The notes: a model not told the origin generated them from the sequence alone. Shown: positions 1 to 7,922, counted from the first letter of the stretch. The stretch is 64,000 bases of DNA from Flavobacteriaceae bacterium PS02337 (GCA_029959285.1 JASCOE010000006.1:62001-126000), one strand, 5' to 3'. Made by a program: numbers and translations.

Positions 1-479
1 TGACAAAAGAGGTTGAGTTTCAAGAATTAGAAATTCAATTGGCTGAAAAGCAAATCAAAGAAATGAAAGCTTCTATCGAGCACAAAAAAGAAGTTATTTC
101 TAATTTAAAAGAAAAACTTGACGCTAAAAGCTCTCATTTAAAACATAAAAAATCTGAATTAGATGCTATTATGGCTGAAACTCAGAAAGAAGAAACTTTC
201 TTAACTGAAAAGTCTGCTGAATTTTCTGCTCAAATCGAAGACAGATTATTGGCTGCTTACAACAGAATCAGAAGCAGTGTTCGTAACGGATTAGCTGTAG
301 TTTCTATTGAAAGAGGAGCTTCTGCTGGATCTTTCTTTACAATTCCACCTCAAACTCAGGTTGAAATTGCTTCAAGAAAGAAAATCATCACTGATGAGCA
401 TTCAGGAAGAATTTTAGTTGACACTCAATTAGCTGAAGAAGAAAAAGAAAAAATGGAACAATTGTTCTCAAAATTCTAA
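1..479 (+). CDS. C4-type zinc-ribbon family protein (DUF164-like), 5' end cut off, zinc cysteines lost
   Basis: The frame is open from the first base, so the gene begins outside the window; only the C-terminal ~158 residues are visible. The first ~80 are a charged coiled coil rich in K and E. The tail (RGASAGSFFTIPPQTQVEI ... RKKIITDEHSGRILVD) has the shape of the C-terminal ribbon of the DUF164 / C4-type zinc-ribbon family, where paired CxxC motifs normally flank the conserved IPPQ and HxGRILV blocks. Here those positions are S, D and S and no cysteine remains, so zinc binding by the usual site is not expected. Family members are cytoplasmic and probably act on nucleic acid or ribosomes, but the function is not settled. 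A strong terminator follows 4 bases after the stop. Family call fairly sure, function unknown. Confidence 0.75.
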   Translation, partial: TKEVEFQELEIQLAEKQIKEMKASIEHKKEVISNLKEKLDAKSSHLKHKKSELDAIMAETQKEETFLTEKSAEFSAQIEDRLLAAYNRIRSSVRNGLAVVSIERGASAGSFFTIPPQTQVEIASRKKIITDEHSGRILVDTQLAEEEKEKMEQLFSKF

Positions 480-483
480 TAAG

Positions 484-512
484 AATCCCGATTTAATCGG
501 GATTTTTTTTTG
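484..512 (+). terminator. Rho-independent terminator of the zinc-ribbon gene
   Basis: A 9-bp perfect stem (AATCCCGAT / ATCGGGATT) with a 3-base loop is followed by a run of nine T. It sits just after the stop codon at 479. Confidence 0.9.
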
Positions 513-523
513 CATTTATTTTT

Positions 524-612
524 TGCCACGAATAGCACAAATTTTCACTAATTATTTTTAGCCTATAATAATGTGAATAAAAAATTCGTGCTAATTTGTG
601 TAATTCGTGGCA
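524..612. repeat. Intergenic palindromic repeat, GCCACGAATT family
   Basis: Imperfect inverted repeat with ~30-base arms (524-553 and 583-612). Both ends carry TGCCACGAAT and inside it CACAAATT; the spacer is AT-rich. Related GCCAC-led elements occur in other gaps of this window (9496-9627, 49330-49398, half at 54142). It lies upstream of the hydrolase gene and has no coding capacity. Confidence 0.7.
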
Positions 613-648
613 GACCTTTTTTACCTTTACTAAAATAAAATTTAAGTT

Positions 649-1506
649 TTGAAAATTAAAAAAGGAATTCGTTTCATCACATTAAAATCTGTTGGATCAT
701 ATATCAACTTTTTAAGTTATGTTCGTCCGCAGAAAGCGATGGAACTTTCATATGCACTTTTTAGTCAGCCCAGAATTGGGAGATTACAAAAAGAAACACT
801 TCCAAAGGTTTTAAAAAATACAGAAACAGAAACATTTCATCATAACGATCATCATTTTCAAACGTATATCTGGAAAGGAAATGAAACTAAAATTCTATTA
901 GTTCACGGTTGGGAAAGCAATGCTTCTCGTTGGAAAAAAACTTTACCACATCTTCAGAAATCTGGAAGTACGATAATTGCCATAGATGCGCCTGCACACG
1001 GACAAAGCAGCGGAAAAGAATTTAATGTTCCGCTTTATGCAGAATTCATTAATAAAGCAGTCGAGAAATATCAACCAACCATTATTATCGGACATTCTAT
1101 TGGAGGCGCTGCTTGTGTGTATCATCAATATTTATTTCCGAATACGAGCATTAATAAAATGGTTATTCTTGGTGCGCCTTCAGATTTGAAGACTTTGATC
1201 GATAATTATATTTCGATGTTGAGTTTGAATAGAAAAATGCTTCCGCTTTTAGAAAACAAATTCATCAATCGTTTCAACTTTAAACTCGAGGATTTTTCAG
1301 GTCAAAAATTTGCATCACAATTTAATATTCCAGGATTGATCGCTCACGATACTTCAGATAAAATTGTGGCTTTCGCCGAAGGGCAAAAAATAGCGAGCAA
1401 TTGGAAAAATAGCCAATTTATAGAAACAAGCGGTTTAGGCCACGGAATGCACGATGACGAATTGTATAATAAAGTGATTGAGTTTTTGTTTGAAGGCACA
1501 AAGTAA
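649..1506 (+). CDS. Alpha/beta hydrolase
   Basis: Cytoplasmic serine hydrolase of the alpha/beta fold, 285 residues, no signal peptide. Visible landmarks: LLVHGWESNASRW (oxyanion region), the nucleophile elbow GHSIGG with Ser150, a likely acid Asp237 in DTSDKIV and the catalytic His265 in GLGHGMHDD. The DAPAHGQSSG block is typical of the esterase/lipase-like branch. Substrate cannot be read from sequence. The start is a TTG at 649 preceded by an A/T-rich leader; no better ATG lies near, so the N-terminus is slightly uncertain. The next gene is 73 bases downstream on the same strand. Confidence 0.85.
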   Translation: MKIKKGIRFITLKSVGSYINFLSYVRPQKAMELSYALFSQPRIGRLQKETLPKVLKNTETETFHHNDHHFQTYIWKGNETKILLVHGWESNASRWKKTLPHLQKSGSTIIAIDAPAHGQSSGKEFNVPLYAEFINKAVEKYQPTIIIGHSIGGAACVYHQYLFPNTSINKMVILGAPSDLKTLIDNYISMLSLNRKMLPLLENKFINRFNFKLEDFSGQKFASQFNIPGLIAHDTSDKIVAFAEGQKIASNWKNSQFIETSGLGHGMHDDELYNKVIEFLFEGTK

Positions 1507-1579
1507 CAAAGGACAAAGGTTCAAAGGTTTTCTGCTTCAACTCATAACTTATAATTCATAACTCATAATTCTCAAAAAA

Positions 1580-1924
1580 ATGATAGCTGTAATTTTTGAA
1601 GTCATTCCAAACCAAGGAAAAAAAGAAGAATATTTAGATATTGCGGCGAATCTAAAACCGGAATTAAGTCATATAGATGGATTTATTTCTATAGAAAGAT
1701 TTCAAAGTTTGGCAGATCCTGGAAAAATTCTGTCTTTATCTTTTTGGAGAGATGAAGAAAGCATTCAACAATGGCGAAATCTAGAAATGCATCGCTCTGC
1801 ACAGTCAAAAGGCAGAAATGAAGTTTTTAAAGATTATCATTTAAGAATCGCAACGGTTGTTCGCGATTACGGAATGTTTGAAAGAAATGAAACTCCAGAG
1901 GATAGTACTGAATTTCATAAGTAA
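1580..1924 (+). CDS. Antibiotic biosynthesis monooxygenase (ABM) domain protein
   Basis: Small 114-residue single-domain protein of the dimeric alpha/beta-barrel ABM fold. It begins MIAVIFEVIPNQGKKEEYLD and contains the hallmark ...HIDGFISIERFQS...GKILSLSFWRDEESIQQWRN...H block. ABM proteins range from cofactorless quinone-forming monooxygenases to heme-degrading enzymes; the paired residues of IsdG-type heme oxygenases are not evident, so only the family is called. Same strand as the hydrolase but separated by 73 bases, so co-transcription is possible, not certain. Confidence 0.85.
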   Translation: MIAVIFEVIPNQGKKEEYLDIAANLKPELSHIDGFISIERFQSLADPGKILSLSFWRDEESIQQWRNLEMHRSAQSKGRNEVFKDYHLRIATVVRDYGMFERNETPEDSTEFHK

Positions 1925-1969
1925 GTTACAGATATTCAAATGTTTTCTTTTGGTAGTATATGCCCAGTT

Positions 1970-2074
1970 TTGTCATTCCGAGAAACGAGGAATCTCCACA
2001 AGTAGCTCCGCATAGAAAAGCGGATAAACTTTGTCGAGTTACTTGCGGAGATTCCTCGTTTCTCGGAATGACAA
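1970..2074. repeat. Long dispersed hairpin element, copy 1
   Basis: Two 33-base arms (1970-2002 and 2042-2074) are complementary with one mismatch; they open with TTGTCATTCCGAG and close with CTCGGAATGACAA. A second copy of the family is at 50458-50561. The two copies differ at paired positions in ways that keep the stem intact. No ORF inside. Could act as RNA structure between the ABM gene and rluF, or be a nonautonomous palindromic repeat. Confidence 0.85.
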
Positions 2075-2124
2075 GATTGCGGGAAGTCTAAAATCTAAAA
2101 TTCTAAGAAGTCTAAACTTTTGCC

Positions 2125-2132
2125 TATTTTTG
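2125..2132 (+). promoter_or_regulatory. -7 box of the rluF promoter
   Basis: TATTTTTG matches the Bacteroidota TAnnTTTG box. It ends 4 bases before the rluF ATG at 2137, so transcription would begin at or next to the start codon. The -33 element is not clear. Confidence 0.55.
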
Positions 2133-2136
2133 CAGT

Positions 2137-2994
2137 ATGGAAGAAAATTTAAAACGTCTTAATAAATTTATTGGAGAAACAGGATATTGTTCTCGTCGTG
2201 AAGCCGATAAACTTATTGAAGAAGGACGCGTAACAATTAATGGCGCTGTACCAGAAATGGGAACTAAAGTTTCGCCAAATGATGAAGTGCGAATTGACGG
2301 AAAATTAATTGTTGAAAAAAACGAAAAACCAATTTATCTAGCATTCAATAAACCCGTTGGAATTGAGTGTACGACGAATTTAGAAGTTCAAAATAACATT
2401 GTAGATTATATTAATTATCCAAAACGTATTTTCCCAATCGGAAGATTAGATAAAGCCAGTGAAGGATTAATTTTCATGACAAATGATGGTGATATCGTAA
2501 ATAAGATTTTACGCGCTAGAAACAACCACGAAAAAGAATATACGGTTACAGTTGACAGACCAATTACTGATCGATTTATTCAGAGAATGGGAAATGGAGT
2601 TCCGATTTTGGATACCGTTACTAAAAAATGTAAAGTCGAACAAATCAGCAAATACACTTTCAAAATCATTTTGACGCAAGGTTTAAACCGTCAGATTAGA
2701 AGAATGTCCGAATATTTGGGTTACGAAGTTACTGCACTAAAACGTATCCGAATTATTAATATTTCTTTGGATGTTCCTGTTGGAAGATATCGTGATTTAA
2801 CCGATGATGAAATTAAAGAATTGAATCAGTTAATTGAGCCTTCGAGTAAAACTGAAGAAGCAAGTTTTCCAAAAGTCGAAAGCTCAAATTCAAATCAAAA
2901 CCAAAATTCGAATCAAAATCAAAGTTCGAGTCGAAGAACGCCGTTTATTTCTAAACACGATCCTCGATTTAAAAAAAGAGGAGATAATAAATAA
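2137..2994 (+). CDS. rluF: 23S rRNA pseudouridine(2604) synthase RluF
   Basis: RluF isomerises a uridine in helix 74 region of 23S rRNA to pseudouridine. The 285-residue protein has an N-terminal S4 RNA-binding domain ([19 protein letters not shown], residues ~6-65) and a RsuA-family synthase domain with catalytic Asp105 in GRLDKASEG. The motifs [31 protein letters not shown] and [16 protein letters not shown] follow the E. coli RluF pattern closely, which favours RluF over RluB or RluE. The last ~45 residues are a low-complexity N/Q/S tail ending in basic residues (FKKRGDNK). The ATG is only a few bases after the promoter box. A terminator follows directly. Confidence 0.9.
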   Translation: MEENLKRLNKFIGETGYCSRREADKLIEEGRVTINGAVPEMGTKVSPNDEVRIDGKLIVEKNEKPIYLAFNKPVGIECTTNLEVQNNIVDYINYPKRIFPIGRLDKASEGLIFMTNDGDIVNKILRARNNHEKEYTVTVDRPITDRFIQRMGNGVPILDTVTKKCKVEQISKYTFKIILTQGLNRQIRRMSEYLGYEVTALKRIRIINISLDVPVGRYRDLTDDEIKELNQLIEPSSKTEEASFPKVESSNSNQNQNSNQNQSSSRRTPFISKHDPRFKKRGDNK

Positions 2995-2997
2995 AAA

Positions 2998-3030
2998 AAT
3001 CCCATTCAATAAATGAATGGGATTTCTTTT
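2998..3030. terminator. Bidirectional terminator between rluF and the DUF4173 gene
   Basis: 11-bp stem AATCCCATTCA / TGAATGGGATT with a 5-base loop, T-rich on the plus side and A-rich on the other. It lies between two convergent genes, so it can serve both. Confidence 0.85.
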
Positions 3031-3035
3031 TTGAG

Positions 3036-4427
3036 TTATTTATATTCTTTATTTAAAAATTCATAGTAAAGCGCTTTAGACAAAAAACTTGAATTCTGAT
3101 AAAATGAAATCAATTCTTCTCTTCTAATTTCTGTATTTTTCCCATCCAAATTATGCTGCAAGAAATATTCTCGTCGCGTATCATCATTAAAATTTAAACT
3201 GCTTAAGAAAACTGGTTCCACTCCTTTGTTTACAGAAATATTATAATTGGTAATTAAACTTCCCCAGTTTATATAACTGCATAAAAGTATTGTTGCATAA
3301 AAATACCAAATCATTTGATTGAATAAAAATGCGTTGGTTTTCTGTTTAGTAATTTTCTGAAATGAAACTATCAATCCAATAATGGCTAAAATCAAAAAGG
3401 CATAAACTCCTAGTCTTTTATAAGTTAATCCATAAAAAGAAACGTATTCTGTGTTTTTAATTATGGCACTAACAATTAAAACTACATTTAACACAAGCCA
3501 AACTTTAGCCAGTTTTTTTAGAGAAGAAGCTTTTTCATCAAAATTGAAACCTCCTTTAAAATAAAACATAATCACACCGACTGCCATCAAGATAGAAAAG
3601 ATAACAGCATTTACTCTTTCGTGTGTATCTGAACTTAGATTTGTTTTTTCTACAACTTCAAAGAATTGCTCATAGTTGTAAGTTCCAATAAAAACTAAGA
3701 GCATAATATTCAATAAAAACAAGGTAATCTGACCACTTTTTCTTTCGAAATCAAGATCTAGAAACGAAAAGGTGCTTTGGTTTTTTATTTCAGAAACATT
3801 TGTAAAATCATTATTCAATTTTGAATTGTATTCATAACAAACATCTGGGATCCAATAATTCCAGAAACTAAACGAGATGTAAAATCCTAAAATACACATC
3901 GCTATTAATTGAGGCAGATTGATATCTAATGTATAATCTGTGAATAATGATGAGAAATGATCGCTTCCGAAAGAGTAAACAATGAAAAATAATCCTAAAA
4001 ATATCACTGGAATAACAACAAAAGCCACAAGTTTTTTAGCAAAATCATTATGTATTTTTCGTTCTGGAAGCCATTGTTTGAAAATAAATATTCGTCCTAT
4101 AGACGTAATTCCGTTTAAGAATATTAAAGGAAAAACTTGTATTGTTTTGAGTTCTCCATCTTGTGTTTTGAATTGAAGAAAAAGAATTGATAAAGCTAAT
4201 GCAAAGAAAGATGCTGCGTCTCCGTACCAAGCAAAAGCAAAACAAGACAAAATAGACGTCATTACCAAAACTAAATGTGATCGGTCTACAAATTTCTCCT
4301 GAAAGAAGTAACTAATTAATAGCGTTAAGATTACGCCAAAAATAGAAATATTGATTCCAACAGATTCGTTGTAAAAAAGCAGTATAAAAACTGCTGTACA
4401 AGCTAAAATAATTTGATGTTTTTTCAT
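3036..4427 (-). CDS. DUF4173 domain multi-pass membrane protein
   Basis: Integral inner-membrane protein with roughly 10-12 hydrophobic segments over ~463 residues. The C-terminal half carries the DUF4173 pattern (SFYGLTYKRLGVYAFLILAIIGL, then NYNISVNKG and a terminal soluble segment). Function unknown. The preferred start is the ATG at 4427 (MKKHQIILACTAV); an upstream TTG at 4460 would place the start inside the operator palindrome at 4447-4463 and is rejected. The gene lies just downstream of a winged-helix regulator and shares that regulator's operator, so it is probably part of its regulon. Confidence 0.8.
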   Translation of the reverse strand: MKKHQIILACTAVFILLFYNESVGINISIFGVILTLLISYFFQEKFVDRSHLVLVMTSILSCFAFAWYGDAASFFALALSILFLQFKTQDGELKTIQVFPLIFLNGITSIGRIFIFKQWLPERKIHNDFAKKLVAFVVIPVIFLGLFFIVYSFGSDHFSSLFTDYTLDINLPQLIAMCILGFYISFSFWNYWIPDVCYEYNSKLNNDFTNVSEIKNQSTFSFLDLDFERKSGQITLFLLNIMLLVFIGTYNYEQFFEVVEKTNLSSDTHERVNAVIFSILMAVGVIMFYFKGGFNFDEKASSLKKLAKVWLVLNVVLIVSAIIKNTEYVSFYGLTYKRLGVYAFLILAIIGLIVSFQKITKQKTNAFLFNQMIWYFYATILLCSYINWGSLITNYNISVNKGVEPVFLSSLNFNDDTRREYFLQHNLDGKNTEIRREELISFYQNSSFLSKALYYEFLNKEYK

Positions 4428-4441
4428 GATTGATAAATTTA

Positions 4442-4463
4442 AAAGTACTTTGTAATTCAAAGT
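4442..4463 (-). promoter_or_regulatory. Palindromic operator in front of the DUF4173 gene
   Basis: ACTTTG-N5-CAAAGT (4447-4463) joined to a further half-site so that AAAGTACTTT (4442-4451) is itself palindromic. The same three-half-site arrangement is found at 5402-5423 before the regulator operon. Position is ~15-35 bases upstream of the ATG at 4427. Confidence 0.65.
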
Positions 4464-4487
4464 TTTTGGGTAAAAAAATAGTGTTAT

Positions 4488-4778
4488 TTAAGATTTCATT
4501 AATTTTTCAAGGTACGATAAGTGTTCTTTAAAAGCCGCACGTCCTAAATCGGTTACCTGATAAGAGGTTTTTGGCTTTTTGCCTACGAATTCTTTTTTTA
4601 CTTCAATGTATGCAGCTTTTTCGAGCGCAGAAGAATGACTTGCTAAATTACCATCGGTGATATTTAAAAGCGTTTTCATCTCGGTAAAATCTACCCAGTC
4701 GTTAACCATCAGAATAGACATAATACCTAATCTGACACGGCTTTCAAAATCTTTATTTAATTTATCAATAATTCCCAT
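4488..4778 (-). CDS. Winged-helix transcriptional regulator (HTH_34 / MarR-ArsR-like)
   Basis: 96-residue one-domain DNA-binding protein. It opens with FESRVRLGIMSILMVND, then the helix-turn-helix FTEMKTLLNITDGNLASHSSALEKAAYIEV, followed by the beta wing KKEFVGKKPKTSYQVTDLGRAAF. This order is typical of the HTH_34 family that acts as a dimeric repressor. It has no cysteine pair or other obvious sensor. Four bases separate it from the upstream membrane-protein gene, so the two are co-transcribed. A palindromic operator precedes the operon and the next gene, suggesting autoregulation plus control of the DUF4173 gene. The ligand is unknown. Confidence 0.85.
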   Translation of the reverse strand: MGIIDKLNKDFESRVRLGIMSILMVNDWVDFTEMKTLLNITDGNLASHSSALEKAAYIEVKKEFVGKKPKTSYQVTDLGRAAFKEHLSYLEKLMKS

Positions 4779-4782
4779 TGGG

Positions 4783-5397
4783 TTATTTGTATTTTTTGAA
4801 CATCACTAATCCGTATACGATATGTAGGATTCCGAATCCTAAGATCCAAAACAATAAGCCATATCCAATATAAAAAAGCGAAATACATCCTAAAATTAGT
4901 TCAGAAAAGCCTAAATATTTAATATCTGAAAAAGTATATTTTTCTGCATTTATAACAGCTAATCCGTAAAATATTAATGTTGATGGCGCTACTAAACCAA
5001 AATATCCATGATAAATTAACGCTAAGCAAAATACACCGCCAGCTAAAAGTGGAACTGCTAGATTAAACAGCATTTTCTTTGTTGCAGAAGTCCAGATTGG
5101 TAAATTGTATTTTTTACTTTTTCTTATTGTAAAAAAGATTCCGAATGCAAATGCAAAAACTAAAATTGCAATACCAATCCAAAATAATTCTGAAACCAGA
5201 TTTGTAGTATACAATCTATGTTCATCATTTAGATAATCCATTCCGTTAGCTTTAAATAATTGGTAGACGTATATTCCTCCAATTAAAGCTGAAAGTCCAG
5301 CGAAGACTCCCGAAAGTCCGCTTAATGATATAAATCTTGAAGAACGCTCCATCATGGAACGAATGTGTGCTAAATCTTCTTGGTGCTTTTGATTCAT
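4783..5397 (-). CDS. Uncharacterised membrane protein, first gene of regulator operon
   Basis: 204 residues with about six hydrophobic segments: ~22-45, ~70-90, ~108-128, ~130-150 and two more after residue 155; the N-terminus (MNQKHQEDLAHIRSMMERSSRFIS) is a short amphipathic cytoplasmic helix. I recognise no named domain. It is the first gene of a two-gene operon with the winged-helix regulator 4 bases downstream and carries the palindromic operator in its leader. The arrangement suggests the regulator controls membrane protein levels, but the biochemical role cannot be inferred. Confidence 0.75.
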   Translation of the reverse strand: MNQKHQEDLAHIRSMMERSSRFISLSGLSGVFAGLSALIGGIYVYQLFKANGMDYLNDEHRLYTTNLVSELFWIGIAILVFAFAFGIFFTIRKSKKYNLPIWTSATKKMLFNLAVPLLAGGVFCLALIYHGYFGLVAPSTLIFYGLAVINAEKYTFSDIKYLGFSELILGCISLFYIGYGLLFWILGFGILHIVYGLVMFKKYK

Positions 5398-5401
5398 AAT
5401 T

Positions 5402-5423
5402 AAAGTACTTTGCGTTACAAAGT
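5402..5423 (-). promoter_or_regulatory. Palindromic operator in front of the membrane protein-regulator operon
   Basis: ACTTTG-N5-CAAAGT at 5407-5423, preceded on the plus strand by a half-site so AAAGTACTTT (5402-5411) is palindromic too. It is the same architecture as 4442-4463, only 5-26 bases upstream of the ATG at 5397. On the minus strand the palindrome overlaps where a promoter or the 5' leader should be. Confidence 0.65.
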
Positions 5424-5469
5424 TATTATTTATTTTGAATTGACAAATAAAAAAGTGTAATTTTTTTTA

Positions 5470-5508
5470 TAGAGACCTAACAGGTTTTGAAAACCTGTTA
5501 GGTCTCTA
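5470..5508. repeat. Perfect palindrome, AGAGACCTAACAGGTTTT family
   Basis: 19-base arms (5470-5488 and 5490-5508) around a single central G; perfectly complementary. T-run upstream on the plus strand. Sequence type occurs as dispersed intergenic palindrome in Flavobacterium; it could also terminate transcription on the minus strand. Confidence 0.8.
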
Positions 5509-5521
5509 CGTACAGTTGCGT

Positions 5522-5625
5522 GAGGGATAGAAGCTGGCTACCGAAGTAGCGCGGATAGCCCGACCATTTTTGCGAAAAGGCGCGCATATTTACAAAGATT
5601 GGAGCGCCTTTTCGCAAAAATGGTC
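5522..5625. repeat. Structured intergenic repeat with a 22-bp stem
   Basis: Begins with GAGGGATAGAAG and GCGGATAGCCCG, a boxed leader, then two perfect 22-base arms (5562-5583 and 5604-5625, starting GACCATTTTTGCG) around a 20-base loop. GC content is clearly above the surrounding sequence. No ORF; this is a REP-like element. Confidence 0.75.
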
Positions 5626-5643
5626 ACGCCCAAAATATAAAAC

Positions 5644-5678
5644 AAAAAAAGCCCATTCTTAACGAACAGGCTTTTATT
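5644..5678 (-). terminator. Terminator of corA
   Basis: AAAAGCC ... GGCTTTT stem with partly paired inner TTC/GAA, A-run at 5644-5650 giving a U-tract on the minus-strand transcript. It sits 16 bases past the corA stop. Confidence 0.7.
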
Positions 5679-5693
5679 TTTTTGACTTTTATT

Positions 5694-6620
5694 TTAGAAC
5701 CATCTTCTACGTTTGAATAAAAATACACCGAAAACGGACAGAATTACAGAAACGAGCAATAGAATCCAGATTCCGTATTTGCTTTCTTCTAAGCCGTTTG
5801 GCACGTTCATTCCGTACAAACTGGCGATTAAGGTTGGAATCATTAATATGATGGAAATTGAAGTCATTTGCTTCATGATGTTGTTCATATTATTTGAAAT
5901 TACCGAAGCGTAAGCATCCATCATTCCCGTTAAGATGTTGTTGTAAATATTGGCTGTATCCTGCGCCTGATTTAATTCGATTTCGACATCTTCTAGTAAT
6001 TCTGGATCGTAATTGGCTTTGTGCGCTTTTAGATTTTTAATTCTTTGAAATAAGACATCATTTGCTTTTAGAGATGTGATGAAGAATACGAAACATTTTT
6101 CGATTTGAAGCAAGGCTTGCAATTCTTCATTTTTGATCGATTTCTCTAAATTATCTTCCGCCTGTTTTATTTTGTGATTAATTTGTTTCAGATATTTTAA
6201 ATACCAAACGCTTGATGACAAAAGTAATCTGAGCACTAAATTGAAATTATCTTCGATTTCGATGTTTTTGCGTTGCGAATATGACACAAAATCGGCTATG
6301 ATTTCTGTTTTATAAAAACTGATTGTAACACAGATATCATCTTTAAAAATGATTCCGAGCGGAACGGTATGAAAAGGAATTTTGATATCGCCACTTTTAA
6401 TGGGAATGCGCATAATAATCAAAGTCCAACCGTCTTCGATTTCGATACGAGGTCTTTCATCGATATCTTCGATATCATTGTAAAAAGCTTCGGGAATCTG
6501 AAGTTCTTCTAATAAATAATTTTTATCTGTTTCTGATGGAGATTCGATGTGAATCCAGCAATTTGAAGTCCATTTTGAGATTTCAACTAATCCGTTGTTG
6601 TTTGTGTAAAAGGCTTTCAT
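5694..6620 (-). CDS. corA: CorA-family magnesium/cobalt transporter
   Basis: CorA forms a pentameric inner-membrane channel for Mg2+ and Co2+. The 308-residue protein has a long soluble N-terminal funnel (residues 1-~240, with extended acidic helices) and two C-terminal membrane helices. The signature YGMNVP lies between the end of the first helix and the periplasmic loop, and the C-terminus is the basic FKRRRWF typical of the family. Length is normal. It has its own promoter ~110 bases upstream and a terminator directly downstream, so it is monocistronic. A role for the ~100-base leader in Mg2+ sensing is possible but not shown. Confidence 0.92.
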   Translation of the reverse strand: MKAFYTNNNGLVEISKWTSNCWIHIESPSETDKNYLLEELQIPEAFYNDIEDIDERPRIEIEDGWTLIIMRIPIKSGDIKIPFHTVPLGIIFKDDICVTISFYKTEIIADFVSYSQRKNIEIEDNFNLVLRLLLSSSVWYLKYLKQINHKIKQAEDNLEKSIKNEELQALLQIEKCFVFFITSLKANDVLFQRIKNLKAHKANYDPELLEDVEIELNQAQDTANIYNNILTGMMDAYASVISNNMNNIMKQMTSISIILMIPTLIASLYGMNVPNGLEESKYGIWILLLVSVILSVFGVFLFKRRRWF

Positions 6621-6728
6621 TTCAAAATAACGTGTTTTATCGCAGCATTTTGAAATTCAGAATGCTACTTTTAATTTAATACTAACGAATAATAATCGTC
6701 CATTTGGAGAAGTGTTTTTTAAGTGGTG

Positions 6729-6758
6729 CAAAAGTATCCTTTATTTTTAAGAACCAAA
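6729..6758 (-). promoter_or_regulatory. corA promoter
   Basis: On the minus strand TTTG (6758-6755), 18-base spacer, TACTTTTG (6736-6729): a good match to TTTG-N19-TAnnTTTG. The predicted 5' UTR is ~100 bases, long for this window. Confidence 0.65.
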
Positions 6759-6907
6759 AGTTTAAAGTATTAATAATATATTAAAATGGTTTTTAAACAC
6801 ATAGAGACATAGATATTGTAACTGTAGAAAAGGCGTTTCACTTTATTTAAATAAACATAGCCAGAATCAACTATATTGGAGAAATTTGTTTAGTCTTGTA
6901 TACAACA

Positions 6908-6931
6908 AAGCCTGCTCGATTAAGCAGGCTT
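6908..6931 (-). terminator. folD terminator hairpin
   Basis: 9-bp stem AAGCCTGCT / AGCAGGCTT with a 6-base loop, 21 bases after the folD stop; the following U-tract is short and interrupted. Confidence 0.65.
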
Positions 6932-6952
6932 GGTTTATATATTTTCGCAGAT

Positions 6953-7840
6953 TTATTGATTTCTTGCGCTTCTCATTTTTCTTGCTAAAAGTGTATTTTT
7001 TAATAACATCGCAATTGTCATTGGTCCTACTCCACCTGGAACTGGCGTAATGAAAGATGCTTTTTTACTTACACCGTCAAAATCAACGTCTCCTTTAATT
7101 ACGTATCCTTTTGGGTTTGAAGCATCGTCTACACGAGTAATTCCAACGTCGATAATAACAACTCCGTCTTTTACCATATCTCCTTTTAGAAATTCTGGAA
7201 CTCCTAAAGCTGTAATAATAATATCGGCATTTTTAGTAAATTCTTCTAAATTTTTAGTACGGCTGTGCGTCAAGGTTACTGTCGAATCTCCAGGATTTCC
7301 TTTACGGCTCATTAAAATACTCATTGGGCGCCCTACAATATGGCTTCTTCCAATTACTACGGTATGTTTCCCTGCAGTTTCTACTTTATAACGCTCTAAC
7401 AATTGCATGATTCCGAATGGTGTCGCTGGAATAAATGTTTCCATTTCTAATGCCATTCTTCCAAAGTTTGTTGGGTGAAATCCGTCAACATCTTTTTCTG
7501 GATCAATAGCTAAAAGAATTTTTTCTTCGTCGATATGTTTTGGCAAAGGCAACTGAACGATATATCCATCTAGGTTATCATCTTCGTTTAGCTCTTTAAT
7601 TTTTGCAAGAAGTTCTTCTTCAGTAATTGTATCTGGTAAAGCAACTAAAGTAGAATCGAAGCCAATTTCTTGACATGATTTTACTTTACTTCCTACGTAA
7701 GTTAAACTTGCTCCATTATTTCCAACTAAAACTGCTGCTAAATGAGGCACTTTTCCTCCAGCATCTTTTATAGCTTGAACTTCGGCTGCGATTTCGTTTT
7801 TAATGTCGTTAGATGTTTTTTTACCGTCTAGTAGTTGCAT
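6953..7840 (-). CDS. folD: Bifunctional methylenetetrahydrofolate dehydrogenase / methenyltetrahydrofolate cyclohydrolase
   Basis: FolD interconverts 5,10-methylene-, 5,10-methenyl- and 10-formyl-THF, supplying one-carbon units for purines and formyl-Met. Landmarks: YVGSKVKSC with the catalytic lysine, [30 protein letters not shown], the NADP loop [14 protein letters not shown] and the C-terminal [14 protein letters not shown]. With the ATG at 7840 ([10 protein letters not shown]) the protein is 295 residues, matching the family. A longer frame to 7876 adds 12 residues unlike any FolD and runs into a repeat, so it is rejected. It follows ffh on the same strand, with a hairpin between. Confidence 0.95.
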   Translation of the reverse strand: MQLLDGKKTSNDIKNEIAAEVQAIKDAGGKVPHLAAVLVGNNGASLTYVGSKVKSCQEIGFDSTLVALPDTITEEELLAKIKELNEDDNLDGYIVQLPLPKHIDEEKILLAIDPEKDVDGFHPTNFGRMALEMETFIPATPFGIMQLLERYKVETAGKHTVVIGRSHIVGRPMSILMSRKGNPGDSTVTLTHSRTKNLEEFTKNADIIITALGVPEFLKGDMVKDGVVIIDVGITRVDDASNPKGYVIKGDVDFDGVSKKASFITPVPGGVGPMTIAMLLKNTLLARKMRSARNQ

Positions 7841-7922
7841 TGTTTTTGTTTCAGGTTTAAAGTTTTTTTGTTTCAAGTTTCAGGTTTGACGTTGAAACTA
7901 AATTCATATTTATTTTATCGAA

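Larger units (their letters stand above)
6621..6952. other. 332-base gap between corA and folD
   Basis: Holds the corA promoter (6729-6758, minus strand), ~130 bases of AT-rich sequence with no ORF or repeat I can recognise, and the folD terminator hairpin at 6908-6931. Confidence 0.7.

Noticed and set aside
4428-4460. TTG start for the DUF4173 protein
   Set aside because: Lies in the operator palindrome; ATG at 4427 begins a normal membrane segment.
5522-5625. A tRNA or riboswitch in the GC-richer gap
   Set aside because: Does not fold into a clover-leaf and matches no riboswitch core I know; a plain 22-bp stem-loop explains it.
7841-7876. Longer FolD start adding 12 residues
   Set aside because: The extension is repeat-derived (GTTTCAGGTTT units) and FolD normally begins MQLLDGKK.
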